This document shows positions 1 through 10,309 of a DNA stretch of 64,000 nt, piece after piece. Both the position numbers and the translations under genes were made by a program. How positions within the stretch are numbered: the first letter of the stretch is position 1; each line of letters begins with the position of its first letter. This DNA comes from Rothia amarae. GTDB taxonomy: Bacteria > Actinomycetota > Actinomycetes > Actinomycetales > Micrococcaceae. The stretch lies in assembly GCF_014705945.2 (NCBI RefSeq), contig NZ_CP061538.1, forward strand, positions 1,364,001-1,428,000. Direction: 5' to 3'. Below the pieces are notes generated by a model. It searched no databases. It had not been told where the DNA came from and saw only the letters and a program-made list of their open reading frames with translations.

Positions 1-393
1 AAAGTAACGGACACCCTTCTTTTTCTCACCACGCATCACCTGGGCACGGGGATAACGGTCCTTGAGGGTGACTGCAAGGTAGGGATATGACTTATCGTCG
101 CGAAAGGCGATATTGAATCGTGGCTTATATTCCTTGATCCAGGTGTATTCGAGCTGTAAAGATTCCAGCTCGCTGGAGACCACTGTCCATTCCACCGAGG
201 CGCCGGTGTGCACCATTGCGTAGGTCTTGGGAGAAAGAGCATGGACATTCTGAAAATATGAGTTCAGCCTGTTACGCAGGTTCTTAGCTTTACCCACATA
301 AATAACCCTGCCAAATTCGTCACGGAATCGGTAGACGCCAGGAACAGTAGGAATTTCCCCCGGGGCAGGACGGTAAGTTTCAGGTTTAGCCAA
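1..393 (-). CDS. uvrC: UvrABC system protein C, N-terminal part (cut by window edge)
   Basis: The first 131 codons of UvrC, the nuclease that makes both incisions in nucleotide excision repair; the gene continues past the left edge. The translation from 393 begins [20 protein letters not shown] and carries the GIY-YIG nuclease signature (VYRF followed by [13 protein letters not shown]). The start is TTG: an in-frame TGA lies seven codons upstream with no ATG or GTG between, and a purine-rich ribosome site (GAGAAGAAAGAG) sits just upstream. It is last in a same-strand run uvrA-HAD-plsC-uvrC, so two excision-repair subunits probably share a transcript. Function is certain from the family; the C-terminal half cannot be assessed. 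Confidence 0.93.
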   Translation of the reverse strand, partial: MAKPETYRPAPGEIPTVPGVYRFRDEFGRVIYVGKAKNLRNRLNSYFQNVHALSPKTYAMVHTGASVEWTVVSSELESLQLEYTWIKEYKPRFNIAFRDDKSYPYLAVTLKDRYPRAQVMRGEKKKGVRYF

Positions 394-427
394 GAAAAGT
401 GCTCTTTCTTCTCAGATGCTTCAGTTA

Positions 428-1114
428 TTATGAATCTCCGCCATCGCGTGCTGCTGATGGTGAGATGTTGTATTCATTTTTTTGTGCTTGACCCGACAGA
501 TGCGCAATGGCAGTCATAATCTGATCGGTGGTTTCACGGCGCTGTTTGCCGGTCATTTTCGCACCGGTTTTTTCAAAGTACATTGGCTCACCCACCCGCA
601 CCGTAAAACGATGGGGGTACACCATGTTGGAACCCTGCTTTTGCAGCTTTTCGGTGCCGATGAGACCGATAGGCACGACGGGCGCGCCGGTCATATGAGC
701 CAACCATGCCACCCCAATCTTGCCCTTGTAGAGGTATCCATCCAACGACCGAGTACCCTCAGGATAAATGCCAAAGACTCTATCTTCGTTGAGCACTTCC
801 ACTGCCTGGTCTAATGCTTTGACGGACTCTGAGCGATCTGAACGATTCACCGGGATGATGTCGATCGCCTCAAAGATTTTCTTCATGGCTTTGCCTTTAA
901 AGCCGGGGGAATTAACGTATTCGGCCTTCGCGAAAAAAGCCACGCGGCGAGGCATCAAAGCAGAGATAATGACCGAGTCTAAGAAAGCCAAGTGATTTGA
1001 GGCAACGATGACCGGACCTTCTACCGGAAAGTGTTCAAGTCCAGTTACCCTCGCTCGGCATATCCCTTTGGAGACAGCGGTGATAGCTTGTTGAATCAAC
1101 TTGTAGGTCTGCAC
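428..1114 (-). CDS. plsC: 1-acyl-sn-glycerol-3-phosphate acyltransferase family protein
   Basis: Membrane-associated acyltransferase of the PlsC/LPLAT family, 228 aa, transferring an acyl chain to lysophosphatidate in phospholipid synthesis. The catalytic HxxxxD motif is visible in NHLAFLDS (His41-Asp46) and the glycerol-phosphate-binding motif in YPEGTRSLDG near residue 118; PVVPIGLIGTE matches the later conserved block. Length is typical of short actinobacterial homologues. It lies 34 bp after the uvrC start side and 31 bp below the HAD gene, in the same direction as uvrA, so it is probably co-transcribed. The exact acyl acceptor cannot be told from sequence; a related lyso-lipid acyltransferase role is possible. 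Confidence 0.88.
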   Translation of the reverse strand: MQTYKLIQQAITAVSKGICRARVTGLEHFPVEGPVIVASNHLAFLDSVIISALMPRRVAFFAKAEYVNSPGFKGKAMKKIFEAIDIIPVNRSDRSESVKALDQAVEVLNEDRVFGIYPEGTRSLDGYLYKGKIGVAWLAHMTGAPVVPIGLIGTEKLQKQGSNMVYPHRFTVRVGEPMYFEKTGAKMTGKQRRETTDQIMTAIAHLSGQAQKNEYNISPSAARDGGDS

Positions 1115-1145
1115 GAAGAATTCCTTGGATTGTATTAGTTCTGCG

Positions 1146-1856
1146 CTAGCCGGAAACGCTGGGTGAACAAATGTCCTGGATGAACGTAAGGAGTAAAGTT
1201 CTCAGCTCTTGTACGTCAGCGGCCACAGGACACTTGAACTGCTCTAGTTCACCTTCGCTAGCATAACCCCAATTCACCCCAATAAAAGGAATACTTGCTG
1301 AAACGGCTGCTTCAGCGTCAAACGCTCTATCACCAACCATAACTGACGACGAAACATCTGCCTTTGAAGTCGCCATCGAGAGTGCGCGGCGAAGTATCCC
1401 AGGCTTGTCGCGGGGTAAATGGCTATTGATTTGCCCAAAATCATCGGCAGAACCTGACACGACGTCAAAGAGATGTTCCAGTCCGTAACTTTTCAGTACA
1501 TCAATCACTAAATGCTCAGGTTTCTGGCTCGCTATTCCCTGCAATGCGCCTAGCTCTTGCAACTCGGTGTGCAGCTCCAGCATTCCAGGGTAGAGCTGAG
1601 CATTCTTATAATGCCGTGGATAAGTAACCATCTTAAATTCACCGAGAATTTCGTAATGGTACTCCACCGGAATATCTGTGTACAATGCCAGGGAATCCAA
1701 GATCTGTGGCCCTATGAAACGCCGCAGCACAGGAGCTTCTGGAACTGCAAAACCCCTGTTTTGAAAAGCCTCTTCCAGCGCAGGCAATATCCCTAGACTC
1801 GCATCGAGAATAGTTCCATCTAAATCCCACAAAATAAGAGGTCTATTTTCCAGCAT
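1146..1856 (-). CDS. HAD-superfamily hydrolase (phosphoglycolate-phosphatase-like)
   Basis: Haloacid-dehalogenase-type phosphatase, 236 aa, with the nucleophile motif DLDGT (Asp11, Asp13), a motif III lysine region (ASQKPEHL) and motif [14 protein letters not shown]. The helical cap between motifs I and II has the size of the Gph/PgmB subgroup. The substrate is probably a small phosphomonoester such as phosphoglycolate or a sugar phosphate, but the sequence does not decide this. Its first 14 bases overlap the 3' end of uvrA, indicating translational coupling in the uvrA-HAD-plsC-uvrC run. Confidence 0.85.
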   Translation of the reverse strand: MLENRPLILWDLDGTILDASLGILPALEEAFQNRGFAVPEAPVLRRFIGPQILDSLALYTDIPVEYHYEILGEFKMVTYPRHYKNAQLYPGMLELHTELQELGALQGIASQKPEHLVIDVLKSYGLEHLFDVVSGSADDFGQINSHLPRDKPGILRRALSMATSKADVSSSVMVGDRAFDAEAAVSASIPFIGVNWGYASEGELEQFKCPVAADVQELRTLLLTFIQDICSPSVSG

Positions 1857-4740
1857 GCGCGTGTTCTGCGAAGATTTCCTTCAAGAAGTAACCGGTGTGG
1901 GATTCTTCGACTTTTGCAAGTTCCTCAGGTGTCCCCTCAGCAATCACCTGACCGCCACCGTCGCCGCCCTCAGGCCCCATGTCGATGAGCCAGTCTGCAC
2001 TCTTGATGACATCCAAATTGTGCTCGATAGTGATAACTGTATTGCCCTTTTCCACCAGACCTTGAAGAACCTTCAGCAGTTTGCGGATATCTTCGAAATG
2101 CAAACCGGTCGTCGGCTCATCCAGCACATAAATAGAGCGTCCATTGGAGCGTTTCTGCAGCTCAGACGCCAGTTTTACACGCTGGGCTTCGCCGCCTGAG
2201 AGCGTTGTACCCGGCTGCCCCAAACGGATATAACCCAGCCCCACGTCCACCAGCGTATTAAGGTGGCGGGCAATCGGTGAGAAAGCGGCAAAGAATTCTG
2301 CAGCCTCCTCCACCGGCATCTGAAGTACCTCAGCAATATTCTTACCCTTGTACTTAACCTCAAGGGTTTCGCGATTATAGCGCGCCCCATGGCACACTTC
2401 GCAAGGCACGAAGACGTCAGGGAGGAAGTTCATCTCAATCTTCAACGTGCCATCACCGTGGCATGCCTCGCAACGCCCACCCTTGACATTAAAGCTGAAA
2501 CGACCCGGCTGATAGCCGCGTATCTTCGCCTCGTTAGTCTCGGCAAAGAGTTTGCGGATATGGTCGAAAACACCGGTATAGGTCGCTGGGTTTGACCGCG
2601 GAGTGCGACCAATTGGTGACTGATCAACATGGATAATCTTATCCAGCTGATCAACTCCTTCGACGGACTTATGACGGCCGGGCACCTTTTTAGCGCCGTT
2701 GAGCTTGCTCGCCAGCGCCGTATAAAGAATTTCGTTGACGAGCGTCGATTTGCCGGAACCAGAAACACCGGTAACAGCAGTCAGCACGCCCAGCGGGAAT
2801 TTTACACTGATATTTTGCAGATTGTTCTCGCGAGCACCGACCACCTTAATCATGCGCTTCTTATCGACGGGTCTGCGCTTTTCAGGGACTTCGATAGATT
2901 TCTTGCCAGAAACATAGGCGCCTGTGAGCGAATCCTTATTCTTCAAGAGCTCCTGGTAGGTTCCCGAGTGCACGATTTCCCCGCCGTGCTCCCCCGCGCC
3001 GGGTCCCACATCCACGATCCAATCGGACTCCTTCATAGTGTCTTCATCGTGTTCGACCACGATGAGGGTATTGCCCATGTTGCGCAGTTTGACGAGAGTT
3101 TCAATCAGACGGCGGTTATCGCGCTGGTGGAGACCGATGGAAGGCTCATCTAATACGTAGAGAACACCGGTCAGTCCGGAACCAATCTGTGTTGCCAGGC
3201 GGATGCGCTGCGCCTCACCACCTGAGAGTGTGGCTGCGGGGCGGGAAAGTGTGAGGTAGTCTAGTCCGACGTCGAGCAGGAACTGCAGACGGGCATCAAT
3301 TTCGCGCAGTACGAGTTCAGCGATCTTTGCTTCACGATCGTTGAGTTCGAGTTTGCGCATGAAGGTGAGGGACTCGCGCATGGGCATACCTGTAACGTCT
3401 GCAATCGATTTTCCACCCACTAGCACAGCCAAAATGGTGGGGTTGAGACGAGCGCCGTTGCAGGCTTCACAGGCGACATTGCGCATGTACTGCTCGTAAC
3501 GGTCCTTCGACCAGTCAGACTCGGTTTCCTCGTGTTTGCGCTTGATGTAGGCGTAGACGCCTTCAAAGCCCGAAGTGTAGCGGCGTTCGCGGCCGAAACG
3601 GTTCTTGTAAGAAACCGTCACTTTGAAGTCTTTGCCGTTGAGTACGGCTTTCTTCGCTCTCGCGGGGAGGTCTTTCCACGGGGTGTTGAGGTCAAACCCT
3701 ACCTCTTTACCCAAGCCTTTAAGCAGGCGTAGCCAGTATTCGGTAGTGGCTTTACCCTGCGACCAGGGAGCGATAGCGCCTTCACCCAGTGTCAAATCTG
3801 CGTTAGGAATAACGAGTTCTTCATCGACCTGCAACTTGGAGCCTATGCCGTCACACGCCGAACAGGCGCCAAAAGGTGAGTTGAAAGAGAAAGCTCGCGG
3901 CTCAATCTCATCAATCTGCAACGGGTGGTTATTGGGGCAGGAAAGATTTTCGCTGAACGTCCGAACGCGTTCGGGTGAATCTGCAGGTTCATCCACTAAA
4001 TCCACCATGACGCGACCGTCTGCAAGTTTCAGAGCGGTTTCGATGGAGTCGGTGAGGCGCTGATGTACAGATTCTTTGATGACCAGGCGATCTACTACCA
4101 CCTCGATGGTGTGCTTATACTGCTTTTCAAGCCTAGGCGGTTCGGAGAGCTGAATGGTTTCGCCATCTACGCGCGCACGCGAATATCCCTGTAACGCAAG
4201 ATCTTTAAACAGATCAACGAATTCGCCCTTACGCGCGGATACAACGGGAGCGAGCACCTGCAGTTTGGTGCGCTCAGGCAAACTCATGAGCTGATCGACA
4301 ATCTGCTGGGGAGTTTGCTGCGTAATTTCCTCACCGCATTCAGGGCAGTGCGGGCGACCAATGCGCGACCATAGCAGGCGCATGTAGTCGTAAATCTCGG
4401 TAATAGTACCCACGGTAGAACGAGGGTTCTTAGAGGTGGACTTCTGATCGATGGAAACAGCCGGGGATAGACCTTCGATGAAGTCGACGTCGGGCTTATC
4501 TACCTGCCCCAAAAACATGCGGGCATAGGATGAGAGCGACTCAACGTATCGACGCTGTCCTTCAGCAAAAATGGTGTCAAAAGCCAAAGATGATTTGCCT
4601 GAACCCGAAAGTCCGGTGAAAACCACCATAGCGTTACGAGGAATTGTGAGGTCCACATTCTTCAAATTATTCTCGCGAGCGCCTTGTACGTGAATGTGGG
4701 TGAGGTCCTGTACGCCGGTTTGAGCAGGAGCTTTAGCCAT
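1843..4740 (-). CDS. uvrA: Excinuclease ABC subunit A
   Basis: UvrA, 965 aa, the damage-sensing ABC-type ATPase of nucleotide excision repair that loads UvrB onto lesions. Both ATPase modules are complete: Walker [10 protein letters not shown] and GVSGSGKST, signatures [12 protein letters not shown] and [12 protein letters not shown], and Walker B VLDEPS and VLDEPT. Zinc-binding CxxC pairs occur at CPEC, CEAC and CEVC. I chose ATG 4740 because AAAGGA lies five bases upstream; an ATG one codon earlier is closer to the ribosome site, and a far upstream start would add an unconserved leader. It heads the run that includes uvrC. A TAGAAT hexamer at about 4801-4806 on the minus strand is a plausible -10. 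I saw no convincing LexA box. Confidence 0.96.
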   Translation of the reverse strand: MAKAPAQTGVQDLTHIHVQGARENNLKNVDLTIPRNAMVVFTGLSGSGKSSLAFDTIFAEGQRRYVESLSSYARMFLGQVDKPDVDFIEGLSPAVSIDQKSTSKNPRSTVGTITEIYDYMRLLWSRIGRPHCPECGEEITQQTPQQIVDQLMSLPERTKLQVLAPVVSARKGEFVDLFKDLALQGYSRARVDGETIQLSEPPRLEKQYKHTIEVVVDRLVIKESVHQRLTDSIETALKLADGRVMVDLVDEPADSPERVRTFSENLSCPNNHPLQIDEIEPRAFSFNSPFGACSACDGIGSKLQVDEELVIPNADLTLGEGAIAPWSQGKATTEYWLRLLKGLGKEVGFDLNTPWKDLPARAKKAVLNGKDFKVTVSYKNRFGRERRYTSGFEGVYAYIKRKHEETESDWSKDRYEQYMRNVACEACNGARLNPTILAVLVGGKSIADVTGMPMRESLTFMRKLELNDREAKIAELVLREIDARLQFLLDVGLDYLTLSRPAATLSGGEAQRIRLATQIGSGLTGVLYVLDEPSIGLHQRDNRRLIETLVKLRNMGNTLIVVEHDEDTMKESDWIVDVGPGAGEHGGEIVHSGTYQELLKNKDSLTGAYVSGKKSIEVPEKRRPVDKKRMIKVVGARENNLQNISVKFPLGVLTAVTGVSGSGKSTLVNEILYTALASKLNGAKKVPGRHKSVEGVDQLDKIIHVDQSPIGRTPRSNPATYTGVFDHIRKLFAETNEAKIRGYQPGRFSFNVKGGRCEACHGDGTLKIEMNFLPDVFVPCEVCHGARYNRETLEVKYKGKNIAEVLQMPVEEAAEFFAAFSPIARHLNTLVDVGLGYIRLGQPGTTLSGGEAQRVKLASELQKRSNGRSIYVLDEPTTGLHFEDIRKLLKVLQGLVEKGNTVITIEHNLDVIKSADWLIDMGPEGGDGGGQVIAEGTPEELAKVEESHTGYFLKEIFAEHAHAGK

Positions 4741-4925
4741 CATGGTCCTTTGACTGTGGGGAATCAGTGTCTTGAGCAAACAGCTCACTTCGAAGATATA
4801 TTCTAGTACGAAATAGTGGCTCAGTTGAGTTGGTTTTTTCGGCTGTTGGCTTATTTGTTCTCTCAGCTCGTCGGCAGTACTAGTGTGCTCTGGAGTTTGT
4901 TCATCTGCACAATTATCATTGAGCT

Positions 4926-5612
4926 ATGAATACTCCCGCAGGAAACCTGATTGTTGACCATCCCCGCTATACGATTCGTTCCATTTCTGTGTCTGATATG
5001 GATAATAATGTTTATCTTTTGACCTCTAAGCAGAGTGGCGAGCAAGTTTTGATTGACGCCGCAGATCAGTTTGAGCAGATTAAGGAGTTTGTTCGAGCTG
5101 CGGCAGAAGAAGATGCTCCTAATACACATTCCAAATCGTTGAAAGATGTTTTGACAACCCACGGGCATTGGGATCATATTCGTGCGCTCAAAGATGTTTC
5201 TTCTCATTACTCGGCGACTACTGTGGCGGGTCAGATGGACGCCGGAGCTATTGCTGAGCAGGAGAAAGTTGAGGTGGAGCGTACCCTACTCGGAGATGAA
5301 GAGCTGACCTATGATTCCTGGATTCTTCAGACCATCCATTTGACTGGACATACTCCGGGTTCTATTGCCTTTGTTTTGGATGATGAAGACGAAGCTTACC
5401 CCACCGTTATTTTCACCGGTGATTCGTTGTTTCCTGGCGGCGTCGGCAAGACTAACTCCCCCGAAGATTTTCAGAACCTGCTTCACGATGTAAAAACCAA
5501 GATCTTCGACCGTTTCGATGATTCGACAGTTGTGCTCCCGGGGCATGGTAATGCCACTACGTTGGGTGTTGACCGCGGAAACCTTGAAGAATGGGAAGAA
5601 CGCGGCTGGTAA
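4926..5612 (+). CDS. MBL-fold metallo-hydrolase (glyoxalase-II-like)
   Basis: Metallo-beta-lactamase-fold hydrolase, 228 aa. The metal ligands are in THGHWDHI (HxHxDH), HTPGSIAF, GDSLFPGG and LPGHGNAT, in the order expected for the glyoxalase II-like group. Known members hydrolyse thioesters or related small substrates; the substrate here is not evident. It is a single plus-strand gene divergent from uvrA. No good ribosome site precedes ATG 4926. Instead a TATCAT hexamer (4914-4919) ends six bases before the start, so transcription may begin at the start codon (leaderless). It ends at a bidirectional terminator shared with fhs. Confidence 0.87.
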   Translation: MNTPAGNLIVDHPRYTIRSISVSDMDNNVYLLTSKQSGEQVLIDAADQFEQIKEFVRAAAEEDAPNTHSKSLKDVLTTHGHWDHIRALKDVSSHYSATTVAGQMDAGAIAEQEKVEVERTLLGDEELTYDSWILQTIHLTGHTPGSIAFVLDDEDEAYPTVIFTGDSLFPGGVGKTNSPEDFQNLLHDVKTKIFDRFDDSTVVLPGHGNATTLGVDRGNLEEWEERGW

Positions 5613-5645
5613 AACGCTTTAGTTCTTCACAGATAAACGGAGAAA

Positions 5646-5681
5646 ATAAGGGCTTCCGCTCAAATGAGCGGGAGCCCTTAT
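5646..5681. terminator. Bidirectional intrinsic terminator between the MBL gene and fhs
   Basis: Perfect or near-perfect inverted repeat (ATAAGGGCT + CCGCTC arms around AAAT) followed by T-rich sequence on both strands, placed between two converging genes. Confidence 0.85.
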
Positions 5682-5719
5682 TTCTATCTTTGCGAACCTA
5701 TTTCAGTTGCGTAAAAGGC

Positions 5720-7447
5720 TTAGGAGAGACCGTACATGTTGCCGTTCTCGTCGAAGCCCATCTGACCTGCTGCAGGGGTCTTTGCCAAACCGGGCATGGT
5801 ACGCATGGTGCCGCAGATGGCGTAAACGTATCCTGCGCCAGCAGCCAAACGTACTTCACGAACAGGAAGAGTCCAGCCGGTGGGTGCACCCTTGAGTGAA
5901 GGATCGGATGAGATGGAAAGGTGGGTCTTTGCAATAACTACGGGGAGATCGCCAAAGCCGAGCTCTTCGAAGCGCTTGAGCTGCTTCTTCGCTGCGGGAG
6001 CAACCTCGATGCCGTCAGCACCGTAAACCTTGGTTGCAACCTTCTCAATCTTGGTTTCCAGTGAGTCAGAGTCTTCGTAGGTGTAGACCAAGTCGCTCTT
6101 GTCGTCACATGCTTCGACAACAGCTTCAGCAAGCTCGGTGACACCTGCGCCACCTTCTGCAACACCGCGGTGGATAGCGACGCGAGCGCCAGCTTCCTCT
6201 GCGATTTCGCGGATGGCGTCGTGTTCTGAGTCGAAGTCGGTGGGGAATGCGTTGATAGCAACAACCGGCTGAACACCGAAGCTACGAACGATTTCGATGT
6301 GCTTCTGGAGGTTAGCTGCGCCTGCCTTAACGTCTGAAGGTGATTCCTTGAGCATGTCTTCTGGAAGGGGCTTGCCGGGGGTGATTTTGTAGAGGCCGGA
6401 GTGAGACTTCAGCGCACGTACGGTGACAACCAGAACTGCAGCGTTAGGCTTCAGACCGGACTTGCGGCACTTGACGTTGAAGAAGCGCTCTGCGCCCATG
6501 TCTGCGCCGAAGCCTGCTTCGGTAATCACATAGTCGGAGTGTTCCAAACCAACGTAGTCAGCTACAACCGAGGAGTTACCGGTTGCGATGTTGCCGAAGG
6601 GGCCAGCGTGAATCAGGGCAGGGGTGTGCTCAAGGGTCTGGAGCAGGTTGGGGTTGATGGCGTCCTGAAGCAGGATTGCCATTGCGCCGTCTGCGCCAAG
6701 GTCCTTAGCGGTTACGGGGTCGCCGTTCATGTTGTAGCCGATGACGATGCGTGCCAGGCGGTTGCGCAGGTCTTCGAAGCTGGAGGACAGTGAAACGATG
6801 ACCATGACCTCGGATGCTGGGGTGATGTCGAAACCGGTTTCGCGGGGTACGCCATCCATGCGTTCGCCCAAACCTACGATGATGTTACGCAGGGAGCGGT
6901 CGTTCATATCCATGACGCGGCGCCATGAAATGTTGCGGGTATCGATGTTTAGTTCGTTACCGTGGTGCAGGTGGTTATCAATCAGCGCTGCAAGGAGGTT
7001 GTGTGCACTGGTGATGGCGTGGAAGTCGCCGGTGAGGTGAAGGTTGAGCTTCTCCATGGGAACAATCTGGGAGTAGCCGCCGCCTGCTGCGCCACCCTTC
7101 ACACCGAATACGGGCCCCAAAGCGGGTTCGCGTAGGGTCAAGGTAGCGTTCTTGCCAATCTTGTGCATACCCTGTGCGAGAGAAACAGAGGTAGCGGTCT
7201 TGCCCTCGCCCAAAGGAGTGGGAGTTACCGCGGTAACTACGATGTACTTTGCGCCCTTTTTCTTGGCGTTTTCAGCGTTGGTAGTTTCATCCAGCAAAAC
7301 CTTGGCTACGTATTTGCCATAAGGCTCTAGGCGATCTTCGCTAATGCCGGTCTTTTCTGCAATCTCAACGATCGGATCCATCTCTGCTTTCTGAGCGATT
7401 TCCAGATCGGAGGGGAATGGCTTACTCAAAGTAACTCCTTTGTTCAT
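5720..7447 (-). CDS. fhs: Formate--tetrahydrofolate ligase
   Basis: ATP-dependent ligase joining formate to tetrahydrofolate to give 10-formyl-THF for purine synthesis and formyl-methionine, 575 aa, close to the family length. The P-loop is visible as TPLGEGKTATSVSLAQG near residue 70. Other family blocks include FGVKGGAAGGG, FHAITSAHNLL and AGFGADMGAERFF. Start choice is open: ATG 7447 has AGAGGA nine bases upstream, but a TTG six codons in (7429) has a stronger AAAGGAG four bases upstream and gives a natural MSKPFPSDLE start. It lies 115 bp after the phosphotransferase-like gene and may be partly co-transcribed with the ABC exporter operon. Confidence 0.95.
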   Translation of the reverse strand: MNKGVTLSKPFPSDLEIAQKAEMDPIVEIAEKTGISEDRLEPYGKYVAKVLLDETTNAENAKKKGAKYIVVTAVTPTPLGEGKTATSVSLAQGMHKIGKNATLTLREPALGPVFGVKGGAAGGGYSQIVPMEKLNLHLTGDFHAITSAHNLLAALIDNHLHHGNELNIDTRNISWRRVMDMNDRSLRNIIVGLGERMDGVPRETGFDITPASEVMVIVSLSSSFEDLRNRLARIVIGYNMNGDPVTAKDLGADGAMAILLQDAINPNLLQTLEHTPALIHAGPFGNIATGNSSVVADYVGLEHSDYVITEAGFGADMGAERFFNVKCRKSGLKPNAAVLVVTVRALKSHSGLYKITPGKPLPEDMLKESPSDVKAGAANLQKHIEIVRSFGVQPVVAINAFPTDFDSEHDAIREIAEEAGARVAIHRGVAEGGAGVTELAEAVVEACDDKSDLVYTYEDSDSLETKIEKVATKVYGADGIEVAPAAKKQLKRFEELGFGDLPVVIAKTHLSISSDPSLKGAPTGWTLPVREVRLAAGAGYVYAICGTMRTMPGLAKTPAAGQMGFDENGNMYGLS

Positions 7448-7562
7448 TTAGTAATTCCTCTTCTCATGGTAGTGGTCTCTGTCTCTTTTATCGAACCTGG
7501 AGAAACATTGTGAAGGTGACTTTTTGATGAATGAGTCGTAGGAGTTACCTCGGGCACCAGTA

Positions 7563-8552
7563 TTAGATATTGTGCAGAACCCATTGATTCAGCGCTAATG
7601 CCCTTGAGAATCGAATACCGGGCAGAGTACTCAGGGTGTTCTGATTGGGTGGGAATTGCGCTGCCCATGTATAGAATCCTGCTGCGTACACTATGTTTGC
7701 TTCGAGGTAGTTCGCCGGCGCCTGTTGCAGTGTATGTGAGAGCTTCACCATGTTCTTTATTTTTCGGTGAGGATTTTGCGTCAGTACATCGACGACGAGC
7801 GCCGCTGAGTCGGCTGCGGGATGCCCGATGCATGTCCAGGGCCAGTCCACGATAATTGCTTGATTTTCAGGGGTCAGCAAAATATTGTCTGCCCGGATAT
7901 CTGTGTGGTTGTAAGAGTTTCCTTCTAAATACGGGCGCAAATATCTATCCACGTAGACTGCATAATCTGCTGCTCGGCAATTGAGCTCTGGAATCAGAGC
8001 TAAGAATTCGGGGTAGGCAGGGTGATTTTCAAGATGAGCATAGTTTTGCGCAGAAAATTTCTGGTGAGCTAACGTATCCCAAGCATCAATTTCATGAGCA
8101 ACAGATTCGGCTGTCGTTTCAAGTTGAAGGGCAGGTGAGACATCTAGTTCGGCTATCTCATCGAGGGCAGAAAAGATTGCGGCTATCTCAGAGGTCTCCC
8201 CTGTGAGGCGAGGGTGCCGACCCTCAATATCTTCAATAAGTACAGCTACCCACTGATCACAATTCAGGTGGGCAATATAACCGGCAACAGGTACAGACTC
8301 GGGAAGCGACTGAAGCACCGCCGCTTCTTCGGCATGAAGTTTAGCGGTAAATTCCTGCTCCTTGCTATTGACTGCCTTGAGAAACGCCCGCCGCCCGTCA
8401 GAAAAAAGCAGACGATCGGCGGTCCCTAGACTGAATCCTCCGGATTGAGAAGCTGAGGAAATGACGGATGCGCCCATCACATCGTGTACCCAATCCTGCA
8501 CATGCTGGGGCAGGTCATCCCAAGTGAGACGCTGTGTATTGCTTCCTTTCAT
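7563..8552 (-). CDS. Phosphotransferase (APH/choline-kinase fold) family protein
   Basis: Protein of 329 aa with the kinase-like fold of aminoglycoside/macrolide phosphotransferases and choline kinases. The catalytic loop is HTDIRADNIL (HxDxxxxN) and the metal-binding aspartate lies in IIVDWPWTCIG. The family phosphorylates small hydroxyl compounds, in some members antibiotics; the substrate is unknown here. Its ATG overlaps the TGA of the upstream ABC gene (8549-8552), so it is translationally coupled to an exporter pair. That pairing suggests a shared role, such as modification plus export of a compound, but this is inference only. Confidence 0.8.
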   Translation of the reverse strand: MKGSNTQRLTWDDLPQHVQDWVHDVMGASVISSASQSGGFSLGTADRLLFSDGRRAFLKAVNSKEQEFTAKLHAEEAAVLQSLPESVPVAGYIAHLNCDQWVAVLIEDIEGRHPRLTGETSEIAAIFSALDEIAELDVSPALQLETTAESVAHEIDAWDTLAHQKFSAQNYAHLENHPAYPEFLALIPELNCRAADYAVYVDRYLRPYLEGNSYNHTDIRADNILLTPENQAIIVDWPWTCIGHPAADSAALVVDVLTQNPHRKIKNMVKLSHTLQQAPANYLEANIVYAAGFYTWAAQFPPNQNTLSTLPGIRFSRALALNQWVLHNI

Positions 8553-10306
8553 TGTGCCTCCCCTGTAGGCTGAACTTTCTTTTCATCGCGCACAATACGT
8601 CCGTCGTCGAGGTAGACAAATCGATCTGCCAACGAAGCGATGCGCGAATCATGACTAATGATGATGACGGTCCGTCCGGCGAGAATTCCACGGATAGAAT
8701 CCTGAGCATCCGCCAACTCTAGTTGGGTGGTGGATTCATCAAGAATCACGATGTGCGGGTTCGCTACCACAATGCGTGCCAAGGATAGCTGCTGGATCTG
8801 GTCACGGCTCAACTCGGAATTTCCAATACCTACCACCGTATTCAAACTCTGCTCAAGGTCACGCCACCACGTGGCTCCGACTTCATCCAATGCCTGTTTC
8901 ATCTGCTCCTGAGTAGCCTGTGGATTAGCCACAGACATATTCTCAGCTAAAGTGCCCAAGAAAAGATGCGCTTCTTGAGTGCAAATGAGTAATTGAGGAC
9001 GCCCGGACGCATCCGGAGCAGTGGGAAAATCTCCTAACCCAACTCTTTGCCCCATTACAGATACGCTCCCGTCAGTTACCGTCAACGAACCTGAAATCAG
9101 ACGAGCCAGAGTGGTTTTACCCGATCCCGAGCGTCCAATGAAAGCTACCGATTGACCTCGTGGAATCTCAAGGTTTATCTGGTGCATCACCGGGGATCCC
9201 GGGCGATACCCAAATTCAAGATTTTCAATCTTCACAGCGGCTGGGATTTGATCACACGGCGTTTTTTTAGACTGCCCGGATTCTCCCGCCCTTACCTTTT
9301 TGAGATTTCGCTGTTGCCGGTGCTGTTCTGCAAGGTCGATGACGCCGGAGATTCGGCCCATAGTAACCGTCATTTCGCGAACGATACTCAGCCAATAACC
9401 AAAAATATCGGCATTTACTCTCATGGTGAAGACCAACACCGCCGCCGTAGAAACCATCCCCCAGGTTGCCCATCCGCGATGTACACAGTAAGAACCCCAG
9501 ATGAGTGAAAGCATCAGGGGTGTGTAGGCGATGAAGGAATCTACAGCCCAAAAGTTCGAGCGCAGGCGAATGAGCCCGTCTTGAACCTCGTACTGCTCAT
9601 GAATCTTTCGATTCATGGTGTTCTGCCGGGCATTAACGATGCCCAATTCTGCTGAGGTGCGAGCACCTCGAACGTTTTCAGTCACCGTAGTGGTCAGCGA
9701 TGATACTTTCTCGGCGCGAACGGTGACGATTGCTGCAATGCGCGGAAGAAAATAAGAGAAGGAGAATACTTGGGCGATTATCATCGGTACGGTTATGAGC
9801 CCAAGCATCGGCGAGAGGACAAAAACTGAGGCGCAGATGACCAAGATGGATACGGTGACCGCCACAAGTTCTGGAATCGCCTGAGTGATGACGCGACGCA
9901 CAGAGTCTAAATCATCGGTGATTCGAGAGACTAGGTCTCCACCCCCGGCGTCCTCAATCGTTTGGGCATCGAGGTTGAGGGAAGACTCGATGAGATCAAT
10001 GCCAAGATCTTGATTAATGCGGGTCCCAACGATTTCGCTCTGATAAACCCACCAGCGAGCCGACACCGTAGAGAGCACCACAGCACCAAAAATCAAGGCA
10101 AGCGGCGTCCATGGGAAAGAATGCAGATTATTGGCTATAGCGTCGTCGATGAGATGCCCAATTTGCCAGGGGGTGACCAGGGCAAGTACGGAGTTCAGTA
10201 CAAAAAGTGCTGCGATAAGCGCGACGCGCCCAGGAGATTTGCGCATGGATTTCCAGAGCATTCCCCAGGTGATCTTTGCCGGAGCAATAGGTAAGAGGTT
10301 AGCCAT
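8549..10306 (-). CDS. ABC exporter subunit with complete ATPase motifs
   Basis: ABC transporter half-molecule, 585 aa: six predicted membrane helices in about the first 320 residues, then a nucleotide-binding domain. Walker A is GRSGSGKTT, Walker B is HIVILDEST and the switch histidine is in IISHDSR, so it can bind and hydrolyse ATP. The signature loop is degenerate (LSRDQ instead of LSGGQ). It starts three bases after the stop of the other half-transporter, which has the opposite pattern of motifs, so the two should form a heterodimer with one working ATP site. Substrate unknown; lipids, peptides or drugs are usual for this class. Confidence 0.9.
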   Translation of the reverse strand: MANLLPIAPAKITWGMLWKSMRKSPGRVALIAALFVLNSVLALVTPWQIGHLIDDAIANNLHSFPWTPLALIFGAVVLSTVSARWWVYQSEIVGTRINQDLGIDLIESSLNLDAQTIEDAGGGDLVSRITDDLDSVRRVITQAIPELVAVTVSILVICASVFVLSPMLGLITVPMIIAQVFSFSYFLPRIAAIVTVRAEKVSSLTTTVTENVRGARTSAELGIVNARQNTMNRKIHEQYEVQDGLIRLRSNFWAVDSFIAYTPLMLSLIWGSYCVHRGWATWGMVSTAAVLVFTMRVNADIFGYWLSIVREMTVTMGRISGVIDLAEQHRQQRNLKKVRAGESGQSKKTPCDQIPAAVKIENLEFGYRPGSPVMHQINLEIPRGQSVAFIGRSGSGKTTLARLISGSLTVTDGSVSVMGQRVGLGDFPTAPDASGRPQLLICTQEAHLFLGTLAENMSVANPQATQEQMKQALDEVGATWWRDLEQSLNTVVGIGNSELSRDQIQQLSLARIVVANPHIVILDESTTQLELADAQDSIRGILAGRTVIIISHDSRIASLADRFVYLDDGRIVRDEKKVQPTGEAQ

Positions 10307-10309
10307 GTT

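Noticed and set aside
5698-7040. Long open frames antisense to fhs
   Set aside because: Products lack any family motif and follow from the codon bias of fhs on the other strand.
7444-7833. Overlapping open frame on the minus strand covering the end of the phosphotransferase gene
   Set aside because: It overlaps two well-supported genes in another frame and has no motif.
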